A stretch of 9,847 nucleotides of DNA, taken from NCBI GenBank assembly GCA_002384205.1, contig DGBH01000103.1, forward strand, positions 632-10,478. Direction: 5' to 3'. The translations under genes and the position numbers were made by a program. This DNA comes from Bacteroidetes bacterium UBA4009 (GTDB taxonomy: Bacteria > Bacteroidota > Bacteroidia > NS11-12g > UBA9320). The notes beneath the pieces are model-generated. The model saw only the letters and a list, made by a program, of their open reading frames with translations. It ran no database searches and was not told the origin of the DNA. Positions 1 through 6,659 of the stretch are shown piece after piece. Position 1 is the stretch's first letter. Every line of letters starts with the position of its first letter.

Positions 1-102
1 TTTATAACTATGTCCGTGAACGTTTTTACACTTCCCGTCATAACCGTATAAGGCGTGGCCGGTTTCGAAACTAAATTTTTTTGTGATTCTGATTTTGCTC
101 AT
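1..102 (-). CDS. queD: 6-carboxytetrahydropterin synthase / 6-pyruvoyl-tetrahydropterin synthase, N-terminal part (partial)
   Basis: Reading the minus strand from an ATG at 102 gives 34 residues before the window ends. They contain FSFETGHAL, then GYDGKC, then NVHGHSYK. This is the N-terminal signature of the QueD/PTPS family (T-fold): His16, His29 and His31 would be the zinc ligands and Cys25 the catalytic cysteine. In bacteria the enzyme usually converts 7,8-dihydroneopterin triphosphate to 6-carboxy-tetrahydropterin in queuosine precursor synthesis in the cytosol; PTPS activity is the alternative. It lies 33 bp downstream of the 58-aa membrane protein gene on the same strand, so the two are probably co-transcribed. 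The C-terminal three quarters lie outside the window, so QueD versus PTPS cannot be settled here. Confidence 0.9.
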   Translation of the reverse strand, partial: MSKIRITKKFSFETGHALYGYDGKCKNVHGHSYK

Positions 103-135
103 TCTGTTTTATTTTGACTGTAAATTTAATACATT

Positions 136-312
136 CTACTTCTTATCGCCTGCTTTTTTTGCCCTATAATACATCCAATAGGCAACTCCAACCAATAAAA
201 CGAATGGAAGAAACGAGCCAATGAGGACTCCGGTTTCATAACTGCTGTCTGGCGCGACCTTTAATTTTTCGGTTATGTTTACTTGTATTAAAAGCAAGGC
301 GAGGAGCGTCAT
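136..312 (-). CDS. Small membrane protein of unknown function (58 aa)
   Basis: An ATG at 312 opens a 58-codon frame ending in TAG at 136. An in-frame TAA lies only a few bases upstream, so no longer version exists. The product begins MTLLALLLIQ, a short hydrophobic stretch with no positive n-region. A polar segment (EKLKVAPDSSYETG) follows, then a convincing membrane helix at about residues 30-48 (VLIGSFLPFVLLVGVAYWMY) and a basic tail YRAKKAGDKK. The positive tail predicts a cytoplasmic C-terminus. I do not recognise the family. The next gene on this strand starts 33 bp downstream and is queD-like, so a shared transcript is likely. The start codon overlaps the divergent DUF3276 frame, and the missing n-region raises the possibility that the 5' end has been lost. 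I infer that the gene is real from its well-formed helix, basic tail and operon position; homology is untested. Confidence 0.6.
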   Translation of the reverse strand: MTLLALLLIQVNITEKLKVAPDSSYETGVLIGSFLPFVLLVGVAYWMYYRAKKAGDKK

Positions 313-547
313 TTTTTATTTTTTTGATGTGAAGGCGACGCGAGGCGAGGAGTATTATATTACCATTACAGAAAGTACTCGTAAATTTGAAGATGGTGGA
401 TATGTGAAACACAAAATATTCTTGTACAAAGAAGATTTTAATAAATTCAACGAAGCATTTACAGAAACGGTAAATTACGTAAAAAGTGATTTAATGCCGG
501 AATATGATTTTGATGAATTTACGAGAAGAGGAAACACCGAAGGGTAA
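275..547 (+). CDS. DUF3276 family PUR-alpha-like nucleic-acid-binding protein, atypical N-terminus
   Basis: Residues from YFFDVKATRGEEYYITITES through KHKIFLYKEDFNKF to ELMPEYDFDEF-like text match the Bacteroidota DUF3276 family, small proteins with a PUR fold related to PurA single-stranded DNA/RNA-binding proteins. The cellular role of the family is not established. The product is 90 aa, somewhat short. Family members normally have a conserved strand resembling VRAGKRT just before YFFDVK. Here that stretch reads KARSVIF and is preceded by only eight residues (MFTCIKSK). The ATG at 275 also lies inside the divergent minus-strand gene (38-bp overlap). The homologous part starts at about 317, so the true start is uncertain: the ATG at 275, a rare codon such as ATT at 311, or a gene damaged at its 5' end. 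It is the first gene of the plus-strand run; the next starts 15 bp downstream. Confidence 0.75.
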   Translation: MFTCIKSKARSVIFYFFDVKATRGEEYYITITESTRKFEDGGYVKHKIFLYKEDFNKFNEAFTETVNYVKSDLMPEYDFDEFTRRGNTEG

Positions 548-562
548 TATTTTACTTAAATA

Positions 563-1084
563 ATGCAGAAATCAATTTGGATTTTTGGAATTCTAGCAGG
601 GCTACTGTGCGCATTGCTGGAATTTCTGTTTTTTAGTAGTGTTAACTCGAATGCGGTAGCTATGTATGTTAGCAAAATTGCCGTTCTAGTTATTTGTTTG
701 GGAGCAGGTTTAATACTCACCAAAAAATTACTTGGCGGTCAAATAAGTATAGCTAGAACACTGCTTAGTGGTATATTGATTTCAATGGTACGAGCGGCCA
801 TAATGATTATCGCATTTTTAGCACTTTATGCTCCTGACGGAGCTTTTTATCAAGTAAAAGTGAATGAATCTTTTGAGCAAGCTGCACTTAAAGTGCAACA
901 AGACGATAACGTAAAGCCAGCGGATAAACCTATGGAGCTAAAAACCGTGAAGCAACAAATTTCTGCGCAATATAAACCGATGGGTTACATCATGATTTGC
1001 TTAGGAAGTAGCTTGGTGTCTGGACTTATTATTTCAATTCTCATGGCGGCGTTTATAGGAACGAATATGATGTATAAACAATAA
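563..1084 (+). CDS. DUF4199-like integral membrane protein (173 aa)
   Basis: Four hydrophobic segments are visible: about residues 5-26, 33-54, 66-90 and 142-167. A polar, charged loop lies between the third and fourth (about 95-140, rich in K, Q and E). The order of two helices, a GGQIS-type turn, a third helix ending in LYAPDGAFY, a long loop and a last helix matches DUF4199 proteins of Bacteroidota, whose function is unknown. The family call rests on this pattern rather than on a diagnostic motif. The gene starts 15 bp after the DUF3276 stop and ends 2 bp before the SRPBCC gene, so it sits inside the operon. No Shine-Dalgarno sequence is visible, which is usual in this phylum. Confidence 0.65.
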   Translation: MQKSIWIFGILAGLLCALLEFLFFSSVNSNAVAMYVSKIAVLVICLGAGLILTKKLLGGQISIARTLLSGILISMVRAAIMIIAFLALYAPDGAFYQVKVNESFEQAALKVQQDDNVKPADKPMELKTVKQQISAQYKPMGYIMICLGSSLVSGLIISILMAAFIGTNMMYKQ

Positions 1085-1086
1085 AC

Positions 1087-1491
1087 ATGGTAGAGATAAA
1101 AAGCAATAAATCGACGATAAGTAAAGGGGCGGTCGAAGTGTTCAACTACTTGTCTATCCCCGCAAATTACCAAGTACTTATGCCAAGCAAGGTACGGTCA
1201 TTTGAAGCAACAGACGATACAGCTAAGCTGGATATTGAAGGAATTGGTAGTGTAGAACTTGCCATCACCGAAAGAAATAGCCCGACTACAATAATTATGG
1301 TTCCGCAAAATAAGGTGCCTTTTAAATTTGACATACATTGGAATATAGTTGCCATAGATGCAAACACCTCAGAAGTAGAAGCCATAATTAATGCTGATCT
1401 TAATTTTATGATGAAAATGATGGCAGAAAAACTTCTTGCTGATTTTTTAAACATACAAGTACACAAACTTTCAGAATACCTAAAAGGTTGA
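1087..1491 (+). CDS. SRPBCC-fold (START/Bet v1-like) protein
   Basis: The 134-residue product opens with an alternating strand (EIKSNKSTISKGAVEVFNYL) and a helix preceding ANYQVLMP. A run of beta strands follows (KLDIEGIGSVELAITE, TTIIMVPQ, FKFDIHWNIVAI, EVEAIINADL), then a long C-terminal amphipathic helix (MMKMMAEKLLADFLNIQVHKLSEYL). This is the layout of small SRPBCC proteins, which bind lipids or other hydrophobic ligands in a cavity; the ligand here is unknown. Its place directly before the acyltransferase gene (4-bp overlap) may hint at a lipid, but that is inference. The start ATG is 2 bp after the preceding stop. It has no signal peptide, so it is probably cytosolic. Confidence 0.7.
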   Translation: MVEIKSNKSTISKGAVEVFNYLSIPANYQVLMPSKVRSFEATDDTAKLDIEGIGSVELAITERNSPTTIIMVPQNKVPFKFDIHWNIVAIDANTSEVEAIINADLNFMMKMMAEKLLADFLNIQVHKLSEYLKG

Positions 1492-2228
1492 TACGCAAGC
1501 TACCTCGATATATTTGGTCCGTATATTTTTTTATATGTTTTATCCTCATATTTTTAGTGCTGTATCCCTTTTTTGTGGTGTTATTATCCAAACCTAAATG
1601 GTATCCACAAGCCCATAAACTGCGCAGAGTTTGGGGAAAAATGCTAATGGCTGTAACAGGGTTGTACGGGAAAACGACGAAAGATGAGGAGTTGAAACTA
1701 GATAAAACGTATATTTTTACACCGAATCATTTTTCCTATTTTGACATCATCTCGGTAAATACACAGATGCCTTATTTTTTTAGTTTTATGGCTAAAAAGG
1801 AACTATCGAGAATACCATTATTTGGCATATTCTTTAGAACGCTCGATATGCCAGTGGATAGATCATCTAATGAAGGATCAAAACGTGCCTATTATTTGGC
1901 GAATAAAAAATTAAAATCAGGAATCAGCTTACTCAACTTTCCTGAAGGGGGCATTGGTCCACAAGTACCCAAAATGCGAGATTTTAAACTAGGTCCATTT
2001 AAAATGGCGATAGAACATGGTATTGAGGTAGTCCCGGTTACCTTGCCAGATAATTGGCGAAGACTTCCTTGTGGCGAATGGATACCTGCGGGCACACCAG
2101 GCAGGATGAGAATGCATATTCATCGACCTATTCCTACCGAAAATCTAAAACCCGGAGATGAATTAGCACTTGCAGAGCAAGTGTATGGTATTATTGAAGC
2201 AAAGTTTAATGAAATGAATGGTTTATGA
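1488..2228 (+). CDS. plsC: 1-acyl-sn-glycerol-3-phosphate acyltransferase family protein (PlsC-like)
   Basis: This is a PlsC/LPLAT-fold acyltransferase of 246 aa, the usual size. The catalytic HX4D motif is NHFSYFD (His81, Asp86). Motif II-like text AKKELSRIPLFG lies at 102-113. Motif III is FPEGGI at 151-156, where the classical form is FPEGTR. Motif IV is VVPV at 181-184. A membrane anchor spans about residues 10-33. The family transfers an acyl chain to lysophosphatidic acid at the inner face of the cytoplasmic membrane; a related acceptor is possible because motif III is a variant. The start is a TTG overlapping the previous stop (TTGA). It is preferred because no in-frame ATG occurs until after the membrane anchor. 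The gene overlaps gatC by 4 bp (ATGA). Confidence 0.85.
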   Translation: MIRKLPRYIWSVYFFICFILIFLVLYPFFVVLLSKPKWYPQAHKLRRVWGKMLMAVTGLYGKTTKDEELKLDKTYIFTPNHFSYFDIISVNTQMPYFFSFMAKKELSRIPLFGIFFRTLDMPVDRSSNEGSKRAYYLANKKLKSGISLLNFPEGGIGPQVPKMRDFKLGPFKMAIEHGIEVVPVTLPDNWRRLPCGEWIPAGTPGRMRMHIHRPIPTENLKPGDELALAEQVYGIIEAKFNEMNGL

Positions 2229-2515
2229 TAATAGATGATAAAAAAATAGCTGATTTGGCGCACCTTTCCCGCTTAGAGTTTAATGTGGAAGATAAAGAAG
2301 CTATTAAAGCAGATTTGGGTCGCATTATTGTCTTTTGTGATAAACTTAGAGAAGTGAACACCGAAGGTGTAGAACCGTTGATCTATATGAATAACGAACA
2401 AAATGTGCTAAGAGAAGACGTTGTTAAATCAGGGATGAATAAAAGTGACGCCTTGAAAAATGCGCCATCCGCTGATTCAGATTATTTTAAAGTGCCTAAA
2501 GTAATTACAAAATAA
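2225..2515 (+). CDS. gatC: Asp-tRNA(Asn)/Glu-tRNA(Gln) amidotransferase subunit C
   Basis: At 96 aa the product has normal GatC length. It shows the family's features: an N-terminal [12 protein letters not shown] helix, a middle helix ([23 protein letters not shown]), then the extended VLREDVV segment, and a C-terminal NAP...DYFKVPKVI tail. GatC is the small clamp of the GatCAB complex, which amidates Glu-tRNA(Gln) or Asp-tRNA(Asn) in organisms lacking the direct synthetases. gatA and gatB are not in the window, so the complex is encoded at separate loci. The ATGA overlap with plsC and the TAATG overlap with the ABC ATPase gene indicate coupled translation. Confidence 0.95.
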   Translation: MIIDDKKIADLAHLSRLEFNVEDKEAIKADLGRIIVFCDKLREVNTEGVEPLIYMNNEQNVLREDVVKSGMNKSDALKNAPSADSDYFKVPKVITK

Positions 2516-3198
2516 TGGCGCTTATCGACTTAAAGAATATCTTTAAAAAATATCAAATGGGTACGACCACTATTAATGCCTTAAACGGATTAGAGTGTAG
2601 TATCGAAAAAGGAGAGTATGTTGCATTAATGGGGCCTTCAGGTTCTGGTAAATCTACTCTTATGAATGTGATAGGTTGTTTAGATTCTCCCACTTCTGGT
2701 ATATATTTATTGAACGGACAAGATGTGAGCGATATGTCCGACGACGAATTAGCCAACGTAAGGAATGTAGAAATAGGATTCGTGTTTCAGTCATTTAATC
2801 TATTGCCTCGAACTTCCGCACTCGAAAATGTAGCATTGCCGCTTGTATATGCAGGCGTAGCCAAAAAAGAACGACTAGAAAGAGCTCAAGCGGTCCTTGA
2901 AAAAGTAGGACTTGGCGATAGAGGTGATCATAAACCTAATGAATTAAGTGGCGGACAACGTCAACGAGTAGCTATAGCGAGAGCATTGATCAATAATCCA
3001 AGTATCGTTTTGGCAGATGAGCCGACTGGAAATTTGGATAGTAAAAGTAGTTCTGAGATTATGCATTTGTTTCAAGCTATACATGACGAAGGCAACACAG
3101 TGGTGATGGTTACACACGAAGAAGATATTGCGAAATACGCCAAAAGAACAATTCGAATGCGGGATGGAAAACTTGCTAGCCAGTTAAGTGTTATCTAA
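2515..3198 (+). CDS. ABC transporter ATP-binding protein, LolD/MacB type
   Basis: This is a complete 227-aa ABC ATPase: Walker [10 protein letters not shown] at 40-48, Q-loop Gln92, signature LSGGQR at 144-149, Walker B IVLADE at 164-169 followed by PTGNLD, and H-loop His201. The text GCLDSPTSG after Walker [20 protein letters not shown] around the Q-loop and [11 protein letters not shown] are typical of the LolD/MacB/FtsE branch. Members of that branch work with FtsX/MacB-type permeases in lipoprotein release, efflux or cell division. No permease lies nearby, so the partner and substrate cannot be assigned. The ATG shares one base with the gatC stop. Confidence 0.92.
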   Translation: MALIDLKNIFKKYQMGTTTINALNGLECSIEKGEYVALMGPSGSGKSTLMNVIGCLDSPTSGIYLLNGQDVSDMSDDELANVRNVEIGFVFQSFNLLPRTSALENVALPLVYAGVAKKERLERAQAVLEKVGLGDRGDHKPNELSGGQRQRVAIARALINNPSIVLADEPTGNLDSKSSSEIMHLFQAIHDEGNTVVMVTHEEDIAKYAKRTIRMRDGKLASQLSVI

Positions 3199-3219
3199 AT
3201 TAAAAAACAAGAAAACATC

Positions 3220-3750
3220 GTGAAGATTTATACTAAAACAGGGGATAAAGGACAAACTTCGTTAGTAGGAGGAACAAGAGTTAGTAAAGATAATGCACAA
3301 ATTGAAGCTTACGGTACTGTTGATGAGTTAAATTCAGCAATAGGGATAGTTGCAGCAGAGGATGCCGTTTATGTTGCCTTTTTACAAGACATACAGCATA
3401 AATTATTCAATATAGGAAGTGTTTTAGCTTCAGAAGGGGATCTGGATTTTGAATTGCCCACTATTTCTGAAGAGGATATTTTACTAATTGAGAAAGAGAT
3501 AGATCGTTTAAACGAGGGATTACCTAGACTTAAGAACTTTATCTTACCGGGAGGCAGCGTATTAAGCGCTCATACCCACTTAGCACGATGTATCTGTCGT
3601 CGTGCCGAGCGAAGAGTGGTTACGCTCGAAAATGAAGAATACCTCATTCACATACGATTTCTGAATAGACTAAGCGATTATTTATTTGTGCTGAGTAGAG
3701 AGTACCTTCGCTTAGATGGCATGCAAGAAGTTATCTGGCAAAAGAAATAA
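3220..3750 (+). CDS. ATP:cob(I)alamin adenosyltransferase, PduO type
   Basis: The 176-aa product matches the PduO/MMAB family. It has an N-terminal ATP-binding segment IYTKTGDKGQTSL (3-15), GTVDELNS at 32-39, FILPGG at 107-112, CRRAER at 126-131 and LNRLSDYLFVLSR at 148-160. The family transfers the adenosyl group of ATP to cob(I)alamin, making the coenzyme for B12-dependent mutases such as methylmalonyl-CoA mutase; no such enzyme is in this window. The start is a GTG, fixed by the conserved MKIYTKTGDKG opening. It lies 21 bp after the ABC ATPase gene, the widest gap in the run, and is the last gene of the operon. The stop is 5 bp from the convergent lipoprotein stop. Confidence 0.95.
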   Translation: MKIYTKTGDKGQTSLVGGTRVSKDNAQIEAYGTVDELNSAIGIVAAEDAVYVAFLQDIQHKLFNIGSVLASEGDLDFELPTISEEDILLIEKEIDRLNEGLPRLKNFILPGGSVLSAHTHLARCICRRAERRVVTLENEEYLIHIRFLNRLSDYLFVLSREYLRLDGMQEVIWQKK

Positions 3751-3755
3751 CTTGC

Positions 3756-4460
3756 TTAGCGCCCTTGTTGTGCCATTAATTGCTCTACTTGCTGTAAAAC
3801 ATAACGAGGCATTTCAAAGGGAGCAAATTCTTTTAAGCTTAACTGCATATACTCTACTCCTTTATTAATGTCACGTGTGGTATTCAGAGCATTGTTTCCA
3901 ATTAGGAAATAAACCGCCGCTTTGATGGGGACCATCTGATCACCACCAGATGAAGGCGCTACAATCGGCACAATGGTTTTTGCCATGGTGGAGTCTATTT
4001 CTATTTGTTGAAGCATAGCGCTACTCAAACTATCAAATGAGGTAGTCTTTCCCGCGTTAAAATAAATTAATAATTGTTGAAATAAGTACTTGTTATCTTT
4101 ACTATCAGCGATTAAACCTTTAATTATTTTTTCGGCTTCATCATTCTTTCCAAGTTGTTGATAGGCTGCTGCCATATTTTCTTTTAGGATATTTTCACAA
4201 GGGCCGTTCTTGCATACTTTTTCGGCATATCTCAATCCTGTTTCAAAGTTACTAGAAGCTATATAAAGTCTAGCTAAGGAGTCTTGGTAAGCGGGGATAT
4301 TAGAATCAATAAGCATAATCTGACATAGTGCTACACGTGCTAACGAAGGATCTTTGTTTTCTAGGGCGAGTTTGTATAAAGACTCAGCTTCTTTTAGGCG
4401 GTCAGACGTAGATGTACATGCGGCAATTAAGATTACAGATAAAAGGACTAAATATTTCAT
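3756..4460 (-). CDS. Lipoprotein with TPR-like helical repeats
   Basis: The 234-aa product starts MKYLVLLSVILIAACTSTSD, a lipoprotein signal with lipobox IAAC and modified Cys15. No aspartate follows the cysteine immediately. The remainder is alpha-helical with TPR-like helix pairs: LKEAESLYKLALENKDPSLA, then AYQDSLARLYIASSNFETGLRYAEKVC, then ILKENMAAAYQQLGKNDEAEKIIKGL. A last helix pair includes NKGVEYMQLSLKEFAPFEMPRYVLQQV. Such proteins are usually periplasmic-facing scaffold or assembly factors; no specific role can be read here. A pair of cysteines (KVCKNGPC) could form a disulfide. A promoter-like TATTTTCG box lies 13 bp upstream of the ATG. The gene converges on the cobalamin adenosyltransferase gene with 5 bp between stops. 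Confidence 0.85.
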   Translation of the reverse strand: MKYLVLLSVILIAACTSTSDRLKEAESLYKLALENKDPSLARVALCQIMLIDSNIPAYQDSLARLYIASSNFETGLRYAEKVCKNGPCENILKENMAAAYQQLGKNDEAEKIIKGLIADSKDNKYLFQQLLIYFNAGKTTSFDSLSSAMLQQIEIDSTMAKTIVPIVAPSSGGDQMVPIKAAVYFLIGNNALNTTRDINKGVEYMQLSLKEFAPFEMPRYVLQQVEQLMAQQGR

Positions 4461-4466
4461 GGTTTA

Positions 4467-4520
4467 TAGCCAACGAAAATATTAAAATTCAAGGACTTTA
4501 ACCATTTAATTAGTTGGCTA
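4467..4520. repeat. Nested inverted repeat in the divergent lipoprotein/ffh intergenic region
   Basis: TAGCCAAC (4467-4474) and GTTGGCTA (4513-4520) are perfect 8-bp inverted arms. Inside them ATTAAA (4481-4486) and TTTAAT (4505-4510) form a second, 6-bp pair. The left outer arm sits between the putative -7 box and the ATG of the minus-strand lipoprotein gene. An operator or a cruciform is possible. Transcripts starting at either of the two putative promoters would not contain the whole structure. Confidence 0.45.
4474..4481 (-). promoter_or_regulatory. Putative -7 promoter box (TATTTTCG) for the lipoprotein gene
   Basis: On the minus strand TATTTTCG lies 13 bp before the lipoprotein ATG. 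It is one mismatch from the Bacteroidota -7 consensus TAnnTTTG, and the same octamer precedes two other genes in the window. No clear -33 TTG element sits at the expected distance. Confidence 0.35.
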
Positions 4521-4565
4521 AAGGGGAATAAGACACCCATAACGGGAACAAATTGCATGTTATAT

Positions 4566-4595
4566 TCTGTCCAAGTTCTTTTTTAGATAAATTTG
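4566..4595 (+). promoter_or_regulatory. Putative Bacteroidota-type promoter of ffh
   Basis: TAAATTTG at 4588-4595 is an exact match to the -7 consensus TAnnTTTG. TCTG at 4566-4569, 18 bp upstream, is a weak -33 element (consensus TTTG). The box ends 19 bp before the ffh ATG, which predicts a very short 5' leader. This is the strongest promoter candidate in the window. Confidence 0.5.
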
Positions 4596-4614
4596 CCCCA
4601 CACTTTAATTAAGA

Positions 4615-5937
4615 ATGTTCGAAAATTTATCATCCCGTCTAGACAAAGCATTTCAAACCCTAAAAGGTCACTCAAAACTTACTGAGCTTAATATAGCTGA
4701 AACGGTAAAAGAGATCAGACGTGCCTTAGTAGATGCTGACGTTAGTTTTAAAATAGCTAAAGATTTCACTAACACAGTGAAAGAAAAGGCTATTGGAGCA
4801 AATGTGTTGACGAGTGTAGCTCCTGGCCAATTATTAACGAAGATTGTAAACGATGAACTAGTGTTGCTTTTGGGTGGTGAGTCTAAGCCCATAAACTTAA
4901 CAGGTAGTCCTGCAATCATATTAATTGCTGGATTACAAGGTTCGGGAAAAACTACTTTTTCGGGCAAGTTGGCTAGTTATCTTAAATCAAAGGGCAAAAA
5001 TCCATTGCTGGTAGCTTGCGATGTGTATAGACCTGCAGCTATAAATCAAATAAAAGTATTAGGTGAGCAAGTTGGGGTAAGTGTATTTGCAAATGAAGAA
5101 AACAAGAATCCAGTAAGCATTGCTCAGGATGCAATTAAGCATGCTAAAGCAAATCAGCATAATGTAGTCATCATTGATACCGCTGGACGTTTGAGTATAG
5201 ATGAGGCGATGATGACAGAAATCAGTAATCTTAAATTGGAGCTAAAACCACAGGAAATACTTTTTGTAGTGGATGCAATGACGGGTCAAGATGCTGTTAA
5301 TACTGCAAAAGCATTCAATGATAAGTTGGATTTTGATGGTGTTGTTCTAACTAAAATGGATGGTGATACAAGAGGTGGTGCTGCCATTTCTATTAAATCC
5401 ATTGTAAATAAGCCAATAAAATTTGTAAGTACAGGTGAAAAATTAGATGCATTAGATGTTTTCTATCCAGACAGGATGGCAAGTCGAATTCTGGGAATGG
5501 GTGATATCGTTTCTTTTGTAGAGCGAGCGCAGAATACATTTGATGCGGAGGAAGCAGCTAAACTTCAAAAGAAAATGCGAAAAAATCAATTTGATTTTGA
5601 GGATTTTTTAAAGCAGTTAAATCAGATCAAAAAGATGGGGAATATCAAAGATCTTATGGCAATGATACCTGGTGTAGGAAAGGCTATTAAAGATATTGAT
5701 ATAGATGACGACAGTTTTAAAGGTATTGAAGCTATTATACAAAGTATGACTACGTATGAAAGACAAAATCCTGAGACGCTAGACGGAAGTAGAAAGACGC
5801 GTATTGCAAAGGGTAGTGGCACCTCTGTTACCGAAGTAAATAAGCTTATTAAACAGTTTGATGAAATGCGTAAAATGATGAAGATGATGAATAATAATGG
5901 AGGAGGAAGACCTGCAAAAATGCCATTTAGACGCTAG
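4615..5937 (+). CDS. ffh: Signal recognition particle protein Ffh (SRP54)
   Basis: This 440-aa protein is the full-length GTPase of the bacterial signal recognition particle, which binds signal sequences on ribosomes and delivers them to FtsY at the membrane. The N domain covers about residues 1-90. The G domain follows with GLQGSGKT (106-113), DVYRPAA (136-142), DTAGR (188-192), TKMDG (246-250) and STGE (272-275). The methionine-rich M domain runs from about 320, with the RNA-binding segment [11 protein letters not shown] at 392-402 and a tail of clustered methionines (MRKMMKMM). The ATG is set by the usual [13 protein letters not shown] opening. It is preceded by its own promoter candidate and overlaps pdxH by one base (TAGTG). 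Confidence 0.98.
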   Translation: MFENLSSRLDKAFQTLKGHSKLTELNIAETVKEIRRALVDADVSFKIAKDFTNTVKEKAIGANVLTSVAPGQLLTKIVNDELVLLLGGESKPINLTGSPAIILIAGLQGSGKTTFSGKLASYLKSKGKNPLLVACDVYRPAAINQIKVLGEQVGVSVFANEENKNPVSIAQDAIKHAKANQHNVVIIDTAGRLSIDEAMMTEISNLKLELKPQEILFVVDAMTGQDAVNTAKAFNDKLDFDGVVLTKMDGDTRGGAAISIKSIVNKPIKFVSTGEKLDALDVFYPDRMASRILGMGDIVSFVERAQNTFDAEEAAKLQKKMRKNQFDFEDFLKQLNQIKKMGNIKDLMAMIPGVGKAIKDIDIDDDSFKGIEAIIQSMTTYERQNPETLDGSRKTRIAKGSGTSVTEVNKLIKQFDEMRKMMKMMNNNGGGRPAKMPFRR

Positions 5938-6566
5938 TGAAAGATCTCCGAAAAAATTATACAAAGGACGCTTTATTGGAAGCGAATTTGCCTTTACAGC
6001 CTTTTGCCTTATTTGGAGATTGGTTTGCAGATGCCGTTGAAGAACCACTGATTGCAGAAGCGAATGCCATGGTGCTCTCTACTGTAAATGATAACAGCGT
6101 AGATTCTAGAATTGTCTTGCTGAAAGATGTTCGAGATAGTCACTTTGTATTCTTTACGAACTATACTAGTAACAAAGGTAACCAACTCGATAAAAATGTA
6201 AATTGTACTATTCTATTTCCATGGATTGCCCAGGAAAGACAAGTAATTGTTAGAGGAGCAGCGTCTAAAATAAGTGAACAAGAATCTCGCGAATATTTTA
6301 ATTCACGACCTAAAGGCAGCCAAATAGGGGCCTGGGTTTCGGACCAAAGTAGTGAAATTAGCTCTAGGGAAGATTTAGATGCTAAGTTAGATTACTATCT
6401 TAAAAAATTTAATAACGAGGTAATTCCAAAACCAAACCACTGGGGAGGGTATGAGATAAAACCTGTGGAAATTGAATTTTGGCAAGGAAGAGAAAATAGG
6501 TTGCATGACAGAATTTTGTACTATTTTGAGAATGGAAGGTGGAGTGTAAAAAGACTTCAACCCTAA
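5937..6566 (+). CDS. pdxH: Pyridoxamine 5'-phosphate oxidase
   Basis: PdxH oxidises pyridoxamine or pyridoxine 5'-phosphate to pyridoxal phosphate using FMN and oxygen in the cytosol. The 209-aa product carries the family segments: LRKNYTKDALLE at the N-terminus, SRIVLLKDV (57-65), FFTNYTSNKG (72-81), RQVIVRG (101-107), FNSRPKGSQIGAWVSDQS (121-138), PNHWGGYEI (166-174), and the C-terminal signature EFWQGRENRLHDR (180-192) ending in RLQP. The start is a GTG sharing its G with the ffh stop; the family's N-terminal LR-Y motif follows it directly, so the start is well placed. Co-transcription with ffh is likely although the functions are unrelated. Confidence 0.97.
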   Translation: MKDLRKNYTKDALLEANLPLQPFALFGDWFADAVEEPLIAEANAMVLSTVNDNSVDSRIVLLKDVRDSHFVFFTNYTSNKGNQLDKNVNCTILFPWIAQERQVIVRGAASKISEQESREYFNSRPKGSQIGAWVSDQSSEISSREDLDAKLDYYLKKFNNEVIPKPNHWGGYEIKPVEIEFWQGRENRLHDRILYYFENGRWSVKRLQP

Positions 6567-6591
6567 TTTGGAGGTTCGCATTCTCATTTTT

Positions 6592-6607
6592 TGGTAAAAC
6601 CATTTTT
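6592..6607 (+). terminator. Weak candidate terminator after pdxH
   Basis: TGGT-AAA-ACCA is a 4-bp stem followed by five T residues, 26 bp after the pdxH stop. The stem is short and AT-rich, so termination here is only a possibility. Confidence 0.2.
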
Positions 6608-6625
6608 CAGTCTGGACCAATAATG

Positions 6626-6659
6626 ACTTATTCTTCTATTTTCGTGGCGAAGAATAAGT
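6626..6659. repeat. Perfect 11-bp inverted repeat flanking a promoter-like box
   Basis: ACTTATTCTTC (6626-6636) and GAAGAATAAGT (6649-6659) are exact reverse complements separated by 12 bp. The spacer holds TATTTTCG, the putative -7 box, and the right arm ends at the base before the GTG start at 6660. A dyad placed across a promoter and start site is typical of a repressor operator. In transcripts reading through from pdxH it would form a hairpin abutting the start codon. It lacks a following T tract, so it is not an intrinsic terminator. Confidence 0.65.
6637..6644 (+). promoter_or_regulatory. Putative -7 promoter box (TATTTTCG) for the 414-aa envelope protein gene
   Basis: TATTTTCG ends 15 bp before the GTG start, inside the loop of the 11-bp inverted repeat. 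It shares a 12-mer, TCTATTTTCGTG, with the box in front of the thiolase gene. TCTG at 6611-6614, 22 bp upstream, is the only -33 candidate and is weak. Confidence 0.4.

Noticed and set aside
276..320. Frameshift repair of the DUF3276 N-terminus using the +1 frame (VLKARRGASFF resembling VVRAGKRTYFF)
   Set aside because: The resemblance is limited to a few conservative positions and needs a length change in the T run that leaves extra residues; not strong enough to call a frameshift.
985..1466. Minus-strand open frames opposite the DUF4199-like and SRPBCC genes
   Set aside because: They lie wholly or largely inside well-supported plus-strand genes, with no recognisable domains; treated as shadow frames.
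3736..3775. Possible bidirectional terminator between the convergent stops (TGGCA...TGCCA)
   Set aside because: The stem is 5 bp with a 30-nt loop, has no T tract and lies mostly within coding sequence.
5779..6048. Minus-strand open frame across the ffh/pdxH junction
   Set aside because: Both overlapping plus-strand genes are certain, and the frame shows no domain or start signal.
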